Below are positions 11,337 to 23,900 of a DNA stretch of 64,000 bases, piece by piece (positions within the stretch are counted from its first letter, which is position 1; the number at the start of each line of letters is the position of its first letter). The translations under genes were made by a program, and so were the position numbers. Origin of the DNA: Takifugu bimaculatus (taxonomy: Eukaryota > Chordata > Actinopteri > Tetraodontiformes > Tetraodontidae); the NCBI GenBank assembly GCA_004026145.2, contig CP034992.1, positions 7,932,154 to 7,996,153 on the forward strand, in the 5' to 3' direction. A model generated the notes under the pieces. It saw nothing but the letters and a program-made list of their open reading frames with translations, was not told the origin of the DNA and did no database searches.

Positions 11337-11831
11337 GTGAGTGTACTCATTCAAGCTCAATATTCACCTCATAAAGGTTTGATTTGCCACCCTTCAGTGC
11401 TTTTTAGCTGTAAATTTAGCCAATTTAAATCTTCCCCTTGCTGACTTTTGTTGTTCCTTCTGTTTAGAGCTGAGTAAAGTGTATCATTTACCGGCTAGCT
11501 TAATATTAGCATGCTAGCTAACAACAAGGAGGTATTCTGCTAAATGGGCAGCTGTGACTACATTGCTCTGCTTCATGTGCAAATTTCCCCCTTTGCCGGT
11601 TCTTTTAGACGTAAAACGTAAGCAGCAGTCAAAAACAGAGATACGAACCTTTGCATTTGGTTGTTAATTTTTATTTTAACTTGTTATAAAGGTATAGTTT
11701 CTGTACTTTATCCAAGCCTGTCATAAAAAGCGGATGATAATATAGTTTACTCTTCATTATATGCTCAGGTTTGATTATTCTTCCAGTCACACCAGTTTCT
11801 TCTTTTTATCGTCAACATTTTTGCAGACACC

Positions 11832-11950
11832 ATGGTGGAGCCAGTGTCTGAGTCCATTCACTTCCCCTCTGAGGAGGAGAAGATCATGCAGTTCTGGAAG
11901 GAAAAGGACTGTTTCCAGGAATGTCTCAAGCAGTCCAAGAACAGGCCAAA
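11832..11950 (+). CDS. iars1: iars1 exon 2, residues 1-40
   Basis: The exon begins at 11827 after TTTTGCAG; ATG follows five bases in. It encodes the N-terminal segment with HFPSEEEKIMQFWKE and ends CCAAA|GTGAGT, splitting Lys40. Confidence 0.93.
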
Positions 11951-14900
11951 GTGAGTAAAGATTCTTCTTATTCCTCACTAATTTCAGGAACTCACCCTTT
12001 TGGTTCTTTTCGTCTAACTTTTTCGTAGTCATTTCTCTTCTGATGATTAATTATTATCAGCAACGATACTTGACTTAACTTTAAAGATAAACTTTTAGGT
12101 AATATGTAACTATGCAATTCAAAAGCTTGAGACCGAGTCAATGATGAAAAACATCTCGAGGAACGTAACTTTTACCAGCTCTTGTTATTTACTGTCAGTC
12201 AGGATCTAGCAAATCCCTCTCCCTGTCATGTCCTGTTTCAGTTTAACTTTCTTTTATAAGTATAGTTCTGGTTTCAGTATTACTGTCCTTTGAAAGTATA
12301 GTATTGAGTAAATGGTGGTACAGAAGGATAGTTAGGAATGCCTATATATTGCAATATTATTTAACTTATTTCCTATTGGGAGAAATAATTGATTGTCTTA
12401 TGAATTAATTCCTGTGTATAGCTTATTGCCTTAAGTGATTAATGTGATTAAATTCCTTTAAAAATATCTGTTGGCCTTTTTAATGAAGGTACACCTTTTA
12501 CGACGGTCCGCCTTTTGCGACGGGTTTACCTCACTATGGGCACATCCTAGCCGGCACCATCAAGGACGTGGTCACTCGCTTCGCCCATCAGAGCGGTTTC
12601 CATGTGGAGCGGCGATTTGGCTGGGACTGCCACGGCCTGCCTGTGGTAACAATCTGTTATCCTTCTCTGACTGGTGATCTTCAAAGTCTGGCTCATAAAT
12701 CTCCTTTAATTGACTCTTGTCATGTTCTGAATGATCGGCAGGAGTACGAGATCGATAAGACATTGGGGATCAAAGGGCCTGAAGATGTGGCAAAGATGGG
12801 CATTGCTGAGTACAACAATCAGTGCAGAGGCATCGTCATGAGATATTCCAACGAGTGGGAGGTAAAGATCCAGAAACAATATTATCATAACAACTTTGCA
12901 AGGATCTTAGCAATAGATTTATATCTATAACCATTTTTTAATGGTGAGTAAATGGAGGTTGCTTTTGCTTGAAGGACCAATCACTTTAAAAGGAATTTTA
13001 ACTGCTGCATGTCTTGGTTCCTAGTCCTCAGTGAAGCGGATGGGAAGGTGGATCGACTTTAAGAATGACTACAAGACTCTCTATCCATGGTTTATGGAGA
13101 CTGTCTGGTAGGAAAATCAAACTTTCTTATGAGTACAATTCATATCCTTAAAGTTACTGTACAGCAGAGGAGTGTAGCATGCCGCCGCAGGGTTGGATGG
13201 ATATCTACCCCCACGGTGGCGTCAGTAGTGCAGCTACTCTCAGGGTTCTGAATTCCTCCAAATGATCTCTCAAACTGACACTGACACCGTTTAGAGGAAA
13301 CTCTATTTAGTCACTGGTTTTGGTGGTCTTATTGTTTCGGGCAGTACCAACAGCTCGTGGACATAGTTGAGGGACAGAGCAGAGATTGATGGATAAATTT
13401 AGAGTTTTCTGCCCCAACTTTTCTTTTCACCACAACTTGGTGAGGATTAAAGTCTCTCAGATTCAGAACTTGTGACCTTTTTTTAACCGCTTCTCTGCTG
13501 CTCTTCTGGAATTTTAAGCAATTTTTTTTTTTAATTTAAAGGTGGGTGTTCAAACAGCTGTACGACAAAGGGCTGGTGTACAGAGGGGTCAAGGTCATGC
13601 CATTCTCCACAGCCTGCAACACCCCATTGTCTAATTTTGAGTCCCACCAGAACTACAAGGTTGGAAAAGAGACACAAGCATGTCACATCTCTAATGGATG
13701 AGGACAAACCTGCGTAGCAATGCATGTGTTATTTCACTTTGGCCTTCAGGATGTTCAGGATCCGTCTGTCATCGTCAACTTCCCATTGGTTGGGAATGAG
13801 GAAGTGGCTCTGATCGCCTGGACAACCACACCGTGGACACTGCCAAGCAACCTGGCCCTCTGTGTCAACCCGGAGATGTTGTATGTCAAGGTCAAAGGTG
13901 ACAAAAATAACAAATTGTATAGTTTTAATTTACAATGATTTACAATAACGGCTAATAATGTTTTGGACTCTCTTGCGTTATATAACATCTGCACGGCGCC
14001 AAAAAAACAGGACACATAAAAATGAGTTGTTCATTTTCCAGAAGTGATATTTTCATGTCTATGACAACATTCCCAGGCTCTCCCAAGTAAACTCATTCTG
14101 AAGCACATTAATACAACAAATTCAAGATTTTATGTTGTCTATAATGTCAATTCTCCTTTAATAGTTCCACGGGTAACCAGTGCTTAAAGTTACTTCACTA
14201 GTATTAACATTTATAATCAGTATTTACTGAAACAGTTTTAGGCAGTTGTGATTCTTCTTCATACTAATTGTGGTTGTAAAGATCAACTTTATATTTTCTA
14301 GTCAGGTTATTTCTAGTATGCGGTCTGTTTTTATTTTCTGAACACTGTCCTATCTAGAATCAGCATTAGGAGACGGGATTTTGTCTCAAAAGCAAGTTTA
14401 ATCTGCGTTCTGTATTTATTGTAGCTGTAGGTGTTTTTTTTTTCTTTCCAAACTTGGAAATAATTATTTTCTTATGTTTGGTTCTTCAGGTTGTAAGGTG
14501 TAATTTGAAACTCACTGTCCACGAATAGGTTCGGTTTTCTGATTGAAGTATTTCTGATTGAAGTGCATCTCTATGTGCTTTGTCCCCCTGAAACTTGTCA
14601 AATTCAGACCACAGAAATAGATGAACCTCAAATTGGGTCACTAAAAAAAGTGTTGTCCTTGTTGCGCTAGCGAGGTGCCAGCGAGGTGGCTGTGTGTATT
14701 TTCTCCCTGTTTTACCCTGCTGGAGCCTTTGGTTCCCTGTGAGAGAATCAGGTGGGCTGACCTAGATTTGCACCATTTAAGCAGCGCGGCTTCGCTCCAG
14801 CAGGGGGCACTGTTGGCGCACTGTCACGGTATCAGCGCTGCCTGTGCTGCATGGAAGACCGCCTCAGAATACCAATGATAGGCTTATTTATTTATTTAAT

Positions 14901-17900
14901 CATCTCTTACCCTCGCTCCCTCTCTATCCACACCGCTCCCTCTCTTCTACCTGTTTTGGTCCTTGGCTGTTATTTTCCTCTTTTCTTTTTTCCCCTCACT
15001 GCTTTTGTCACCGTTACTGCTGAGAGCTGTTAGCAGCAGCATTTCAGAGCTGTGCAGTCATTTGTCACGCCGCCGAGATAGAAAAGAAACATCTTTTATT
15101 GATGCTTCCTCCTTCTCTGTATCTCACAGTCTCAGACCTCTATTTATTTATTTATTTGCTATCTTCAGTTCTCAACATCTTTGCTCTAATTTTTTTCCAC
15201 CTAAAACTCAGCCAGCCATCCTGTGCTAGCTGCTTCTGAGCAAACCCAGTGGGTGGTTTGAATCTGTATAGCTGCTCGATGGAGTCCCTGCCTGACCTTG
15301 ACTTGATGGCTGACTGTATTAAAATGAAGAATAGCTTGAGGTCTCTCAGCCTGCCTTTGCCGCGGCTATTAGATACTCGGATTTTAGCCATGCTTGATGT
15401 GTTGCTAGAAATTCATGTCAATACACATAAATCATTCTTCATGGAATATTTTACATGACATACAGTGACCAGAGCGCAGGGAAAAACGCAATTATTTTTC
15501 ACATTACGTGTGTCATCCATTATTGCTATGTGCTCCAATAGCAATACCAACTTCACATTAGTTACTATTAGGAGCGTGTGAGAAGTAATTAAAGAAATAG
15601 CAAAGGGATTTTTTAAGGTAATGTTTTTTGCCAAAGATCTTTAAAAGCCTTCTATGTTCATCTCACATTAAATATGGTTGGAGAAAACAGGAAATGGTCC
15701 TAAACAAAAATGAAAATCAAAAGTAAAAAAGTAGCTCCTCAAAATTGATGTAATTTTGCAGTAGTCATTCAAACAACCAGGTGTGTTTTTTTTTTAAATA
15801 CTTAGATGTTTTCGTGAGCTGTGTTGATCTTATCAGGACTTTGAGTTTGTTTATTGTTTCAGTATTGTTCTTGTTCATGTGTTATGAAATAAGAGGCAGA
15901 TATATGTAGATGGATATGGAGCCATTGTTTATGTTCTGCACAGACCAAAAATAGCCAAATATTGATGGCATTTATATCGATGTGTTTGTGACGCCTGTCC
16001 AGATAACTCCACAGAGAAGACCTACATCATGATGGAGGCCAGGCTGGGAGCTCTCTTTAAATCAGAGAGCGAGTACACTGTTGTAGACAGGTAAGTGTAC
16101 CAGTAAAAGCCTCCTTTTCTGTGGCTCAGGTAATATGTCAAAACTTCACAACAAATCAGGATTCCCAGTTTTGTACCTCTTTGGGAAGCAAAGCGACATC
16201 GTGAAAGCTGAGGTGAAATGAGGTTTTTGACACAGGATTTAATCCCACTTGTCTCCATTCTTTGATAAAGACATTGACATAAGCAAGGGTGTCCAAACCG
16301 GGTCCTGGAGGTCCACGATCCGGACGGTTTTCTGTCCTACCAGGCATATTGCTTCCACCCAGGAGAGTGGCCTCCCATATTAAAGTGCTGTCTACCTGGT
16401 AGGACAGAACATCTGGCTGGATTTGGCTCTCAAGGACTGGATTTGGACAAATAAGTCCTAACTACTGTGTACCTGACTTTCATTCCAGATATTATTTCTA
16501 ACAAAGGCTTTTTTTAATAATTAGATTTCCCGGCAAGATGCTGAAAGGAAAAAAATACAAACCTCTTTTCCAGTACTTTTCCAAGGTTTGTGGCTTATGT
16601 TCTTGCCCATTTCCGTTCGGTCCTCACACTAAATTACAATATTAGAACTTAAAGGGCATATCAAATGCCTTCATACATACATACGTGCAGTGGTTCAGAA
16701 TGATTCAGAACAGGAATCAGCAGCTTGTGTTGATATTTAACATTTGTCCCAAAAGAGTTATTTAACAAAGAGCCCATGTCAGACATTTCCATTAAGGAAA
16801 CGACTCCATAACAGCCTACAACACAACCACACAAAACCACATACATTTCACATTATCTTGATCATTACAATCGTCTCTCGTTAATGTGCTCAGCGGTGTC
16901 TTATTTGTTTTACTGTGACTTTTAAAGTACTTTTATCTGACCGTCTCTGTCCTCATTCAGTGCGGGGATAAAGGAGCGTTCCAGGTTGTGACGGATAACT
17001 ATGTGAAGGAAGAAGAAGGCACCGGAGTTGTTCACCAGGCCCCCTACTTTGGAGCTGTGAGTGAGCTGTCAAGAACATTTTCTTACGTTGGGCCATCTTA
17101 TTAATCAGATGTTTATGAGGACATCACTGTTTATTGAAAACATCCACAGCCCCATTAGATAAAAGTATTTAATTTAAAACCCTTCAGCACCTTCCATGTT
17201 GATATCTTATCATTTTTATTAGGGTTCCATGCTGACGACGGCTATGGCTGGAGGCATTATACACTCGTCCCACTATTATGAACAAATTAACAGAACCATA
17301 TTGATTTGTATTCTTTGAATGTTATGGGCGGGGATCAACTCGGTGTGTGGGCAAGGTTATTTGGACCAGGATCAGTCAGGGTGGCGAGGTTTTTGAAACG
17401 CCCATTTAAGATTTTAAAGCTAATAAAAGATTGGAGCACTTTGAGACTCCTATCAAGCTTTGGGTTATTGTCGCTCCACTTGATCACTCATGACATAAAT
17501 TGACCGACTCGTCTCGACAGACGTGAATGTGATCCACAATTTTAGTTACGGCTTTAATGCGAAGGATATTTACTTCATGGTGTTTTTATAGCACTAATGT
17601 GCATATTATAATATCAAATACTTTTTCTATCAGATACTGCATATATTGCTCCATTTTGGGAGGCAGTTTAATTAAATATTGGATTATTAAAATACTGAAT
17701 GTGCCTCTGCTCTCTGTTGGCTAGACAGGGCTATCAAAGATACTGGGTCATTGCTAATAGGGTAGATGCCCTTGTCAAGGGTAGATGGATTCCCATGTAG
17801 CCAGCCAGTTACAGCAGACACCCGTTCAATCTCTCCACCACAGTTGGATGTGATGTAAAGTCTCCACCTCGTCGTCTTATAAACTTAAATTTCTAAACAT

Positions 17901-20900
17901 TTTCTTTATTATCAGTTATGTGGTGTCTTGACCATATTCAGTCAGATTAGTTAAATATTTAAATCCCACGCGTTTTCTGTTGGGAGAATTTGATTGAAGT
18001 GTGAAATCTTTGAATTTTAATGTTGTTATGACCAGATCTGAGATGATCTTGTGTTCAACTCATCTTGCATCGAGCAGTTCTCGGATATTTCATGCACAGC
18101 TGTCACATTCCAGTAATACAGCTGCAGCAATTGTCCAGCTCAACATGGAATTTAATCTGGAGTCATAAAAATGATAAAGATGATTTATCATGCTCACTAA
18201 ACAGTGTTAATTTGACCCTAAATGTTGACTTTTTAATTTTTAACATCTAAATAATGGATTGAAAAAGTTGTCAGCTTTAGCTACCGTGTAGCTTTTGGTT
18301 TAAGATGGACAGCCGTTTCACACTGTAAACCTTTTATTCTGTGTATTATTCTCTGTGCAGGATGATTACAGGGTGTGCACTGAGTTCAACATTATCCAGA
18401 GGGACCAGGCTCCTATCTGCCCTGTGGATGCCTCGGGCTGCTTCACTTCAGAGGTCACTGACTTTGCAGGACAGTATGTCAAAGTGAGTGACACATCAGA
18501 CATTAACATGTAGATTAGGTTAGGAGACATTTAGGCTTTTGCATGCCAGGCAGGATGAAATGGCTGTAATAATTCAGGAATTTATTCATTTCCTGGATTG
18601 TGAGTGCCAAGTTATTTAAGGAGTGTTTCATCTGAAATGAGTTTTTCTTCACAATCTGGGTTTGATAATCTCTGCAATCTGTTTCATATTTTTGCAAAGA
18701 TGATTTTAAGTGTGTAAATTAATTGAAAGGCACTTAAAGACTCACAAGGTCAGCCTGCTGTCATTGTTTACAGCTCCGTGCACAAAAAAACAAGTCATCA
18801 ACACTGTATTTCACATCATTGTGCAAGGACCAGGGTGTTGGCTTGACCTAGCTATAACAGCACAGTGTTAGCTAATAAACCCTTAAACAAGGCTGTCGTA
18901 ATGCACTTCTGAATGATGTCAAAAACAAGCACGGGTTTTAAGACTGTCCGAGAGATTCTTTACCGCTCTACATAAACTCCGAGGAGATCTGGAGGGGACT
19001 CACTCTCAGAAACAGGACTGACTTCTTTTTTGCCTCACAATTGTTCTGCTGTTTTTCAACAGTAATGAGGGCAGCATCTTACGCTCAGAAGAGCACGCAT
19101 GTCGGCAGCTCTGCTGGCAGGGTAAGGGTCCAGAGCCCTTCACCTTGCCGGTGCCGCGGATCCTCCAGTGACAGCCGAGGGCGTCCTGGATACCGCAGCG
19201 TTGCCGTGGAGCTAGACACCGAGGTGCACCAGCAACATGGCGACGAGAAGGAGGAGATGCAGGAGCTCAATGCAAAGTTTGCAGGATACATCGAAAAGGT
19301 CCAGGCACTGGAACAGAAAAATGCTGCTCTGCAAGCAGAGCTGACGGCACTGCAAAACCGCTACAAGGGAGGCCCAACTGGCATCGGAGTGGAATACGAG
19401 CTCAGGTTTAAGGAGCTACGAGAGCTGATTGAGAAACTGACTGATGAGAAGGGAGCAGCTGATATCGAAAGAGGTTACATGGAAGAAGAGGTGGAGGTGT
19501 GGAGACTGAAACTGGACGAAGAGCTGGCCCTGAAAGAAGAGGCTGAAATGATCCTCAGAGAGTTTCTCCGGGATGTTGACAATGCCACGCTGCAGAAGGC
19601 AGAGCTTGAGAAGCGCATAGAACAACTGGTTGCAGAGATCGAGTTTCTCAAAAAGCTGCACGATGAAGAGGTGGCCGACCTCTCGAGGCAGATCGAGGAG
19701 TCAAAGCTTACTGCAGAGCTTGATAGTGATCGACCCGATCTGGCAGCTTATCTGCGCAACATGCGTGCAGAGGTAGAAGCAGCCGCCGAACGCAACGTCC
19801 AGGAAGCTGAGAGGTGGTACAAGAGCAAGTTTGACACCCTCAAGGAGCATGCTGGGAAACACGAGGAAAAAATGAAGACCATGAAAGATGAAATCACATC
19901 CTTCCGCAACCAAATAACAGACCTGCAGAACCAGATTGAGGGGCTGAGGGCCCACAACGCAGCCCTTGAGCAGCAGCTAGAGGACATGGAGCTGTCACAC
20001 ATGGATAAGGTTGGGCGCCTCCAAGATGTCATCGCTCAGTTGGAGGCCGAGCTCTGTGAAACCAAGCTAGAGATGACGAAGTACCTGCAAGACTACCAGG
20101 AACTCCTGCACATAAAGCTCAGGTTGGATGCGGAGATCGCCACATACAGGAAGCTCCTGGAAGGGGAAGAGCACAGGCTTGGAATTTCCAAAGATGTGTA
20201 AATACCAAGAGTGAGAAGAGCTGCAGATCTTAAACATTACTGTGAGAAGATGAGCAGAACATTGTGGAACATGGATTTTCGTAGTCATAGACCCGACCCA
20301 TCGACCCATATCTGACCCACCTCCAGTGAATGTTTGTTGAAGTGAGGGTCTGTTTTGATTAACTGATGAAGGAAGCATTTTCAGTAGAATGCTAATTTTC
20401 TGCAGTGTTAAGCACCACTGCCAGCATCCTCCTGCTGTATACTCGCCTGTTACTGTCTGAACCACTAACCTCTGTTCCTGAACTTGAGAGCAGAGTGAGG
20501 ACAGCGGACTGATTGTGACTCTGGAGATCATTCTTGATCCCTGTCATTACATTTAAAAAAAAATCCTATTTTTAACTTTAATATTATAATATGATTAAAA
20601 AGTTAGAATAATAACAGGGTTGCCATCTCCATACCCATTTTGTACAACTGCTGGTCATCAACCACTTTACCAAAACGTCCGTCCTGTTGTGATGTCACAT
20701 TTCAGTGGTTACTGGTCTTCATAAATGCCCTAATGGTTTTTCCACATGTCCTGTTGACCTTTTCCAGTGATGTAGGCCAACTCTCACTCATGATAAATAA
20801 AAATTGAAGAATCTTACCAGGCTGTGTTGCTTGGTTGTACAATTAAAATGACTTTGGGGAAGCTTATTATGTTGTCTGATGAAGAGATCCTGAGATGTTT

Positions 20901-23900
20901 GCTCAATATTAGCATATCTAGCAGTAAGCTTTTATCCTGGTAGTAAAATGGATTTCTTCATAAAGTCACTGGGTTGCAGGCAGTTTTCCAGAGACTCCCC
21001 ACATCACAGGTACACTTTCATGTTTTAATGAGCTCGGGTCAGGTCATAACCAAATATACTGCTGCCCAAGAAGGTTTAAAAGCCTTCTGCCTACAGAGAG
21101 GTCAGGAGTAACCCTCTGCCAGCCCCTCTCCAAGATGACAGATTTATAAGCATCCCGTGGATTGCACCGTAAGCTTGATTAGTTGAAAGTGCGATACAGC
21201 ATGGTAAGGCACAGGGCTGATTGCATATTGAATTATATTGACATTCAATAAACCGAGGTGGATGACAGTTTCTCTTCTTACGACTGTGCTTGCTGTATCT
21301 ACTGTTGAAGCACACAGCTTGGCTTCCTCTACATTAATTGGGTTTTTCATTCCGCCCGTTAACTGTTGTTGGTATAAAGTATGTGCTGGAGAGCAAATAT
21401 GTTTTAAAACGTGGATGTTGGCACAGTAAAATATTCAAACTAATATAATGATAATAAATGGAAATGCTATTTAGCTACCTGTAGCAGTTATCAGGGAAAT
21501 GTTGTTCACTTATATTGTCTCTTCACAGGATAATCTGTAGACCTTGGATGTTGTTAGCTTCTCCTTCCTTAAATATGCTTATAGATTTATTTTTTTTACT
21601 AGCTGTCATGCACAAGAAAGCGTTCATCTATTAATCAGTGACAGACTAAATTACTGAGCTATTTAATATTACTGCTCAGCCAACACAGCTGCCATTAATA
21701 TGCATGTAAAACAGTCTGCTGCACGATTCCTTCAGCTGAATTTAATATTTCGCTAATAAATAATTTGAAAATAACTGCAGGCTTATCAAGTACCTGCATA
21801 TTGAAGCACAGTGCACACCATATGCATTGTTTCGATTCTCTGTCTATAGGATGCTGACAAGAATATCATCAAGTGGCTGAAGGAGAACGGTCGGCTCGTC
21901 AATGCCAGCTCCTTCAAGCATAGTTATCCCTTCTGCTGGAGGTGAGATGCAAGAATCACGCCAATTAAAATGGTTGTTAAGTTTTTGTCATGTTGGTTTT
22001 ACTGTTTATTAATACCGACAGGCCTTTAAAACTGATTCACAGTACTGTGGTGGTTGTACATGAAATCTCGAGGTTCTGCGTTGAGGCACATGCTCACTCC
22101 TCCCCACACAGCAAACTAAATCATTTTCTTGATGTGGATTAGCTGGAGGCAGGACCTGAGCAGGTTTAATTAACCCAGTAAATGGGCAGAAATGTGCACC
22201 ATAAGGCCCCACCACACACACGCTGTGAGTTTGGACTGTCAAAGATGACAGTTATGTATCCTGGCAGAACAGGAGGCATCATCTTGGTTGTCTGTCTTGT
22301 GATTTAAAAAAACAAAAAAAAACAGTAGAAATCCTTTACATTTTGTTGCATTTAAGCACGTGAGGAAAATCACTCTTTCAGTGGCTTTCAAACATGCTGT
22401 TTTCATCATCCACGTTCAGGTCTGACACACCTCTGATCTACAAAGCTGTGCCAAGCTGGTTTGTCCGAGTGGAGCACATGGTGGATAAGCTACTGGACAA
22501 CAACGGCAAATGCTACTGGTAAGTTTTCGTTAATGAGAGCTAGCTTGGTAGGGCCTCAGTCACAGTACAGGTAGAGCAGTTATTCTTTTGAATAATCTCA
22601 TTATTCTCTGACAGTAATACTCCCAGAAAGTCACTTAAACTATTACATCATTAAGTGCTTTATTAAAAAATGCCCAAGGTAGAACATTAGTGTGAATTCT
22701 AATGACTAAATGTAGAGGAAAGCTAAGAGTCAGCATGATTGCTCTGCTAAGTGGTATTATTTCTGGTGCTCTCAGTGTTCTGCCCTAACCCTAAGTACCT
22801 CCTACTGGTGATAGTGCAGTAAAGCTTAAAAATAAAAACCAGCAAGTTGCCCGGGAAGCTGAAGATGCAACATGTTCATGCAGGCATTGCCGACCTTACT
22901 TACTGGAACATTTTATTTTAATTGTTATACAGGGCACCCATGTGTCTTAAATTGATCTAATAGAGTTCTGTGATTAATTAAAAAAAGATTTAAAAACTGT
23001 AAAAATTGTTATCAAGGATGTATGACTCTTCCATTCATGCAGTAATCAAAGTCATCAGCTGGAGGCTTGAGCGCAAGTAGACATCGATAGGCACAATTGG
23101 AATTGTGAATCTGTGGGTTAAATTATGCATTTTGATATACAAATTTCCTCCCCGCGTGTGTGGCTGCACATTGGGAACGAGGGGCTCTTCCAGCTTTTTA
23201 AATTAGGCTTATTCTTCAGCTCTAATTACTTAATTCTGTTGAAAGAATGTTTTTTCTTTCTGATTAAATTTCTCTTTCATACTTGATTTCTACTTTCTAG
23301 AAATTTCTCTCTCTTAATGACTGTTGTGACTGTTGTCAGCTCATCAGCAAGTAAAAAAGGCTAAATCAGAGTTCACTACCTCTATTGGAAATTCATGTTA
23401 TCTCATGAAAGAATCAAAAGAATCTATCAGAAAGTCACATCTTAACTCTGTTTTGCTCAATTGGTGCATCTGGTCAGAGACTGTGTCTATTGACAAAGTT
23501 TCCATTGATGTCTCCAGATGTTTGTCTATCTGAGTAAATTAGGGACAGAATTAATGAGTGCTCACAGGGGAAGTGGGCTCGTTTGAGGCTCAAGGCTGCT
23601 TTATGCTGAGTCACTGGGTCTTAATCTCAGAATGATGTTTCTTAGTCATAAGTGACAAGAAGAGGAAGTGTTGATGAACTGGCTCTGCAGTGAATTACTC
23701 CACATTTGCAGCTCTGTATCATTTCATGCACACATTATTTATGTTCTACCACATGAACTCTTTTGAGGCTCTTTGAGCTGTCAGAATGTGGTGCATCTGT
23801 AGACAACACAAAAGATATTAGGCTGCGACTGATTTCTGGGGCTGTCACGTTGGTCTAAATGATGCTGCCTTTCACTGTAACCGGTCTGAGAAACGGCCTT

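Noticed and set aside
19041..19064. Upstream extension of the filament frame (eight codons)
   Set aside because: It begins with TTG, not ATG, and runs through a splice-acceptor-like sequence; the first ATG is at 19065.
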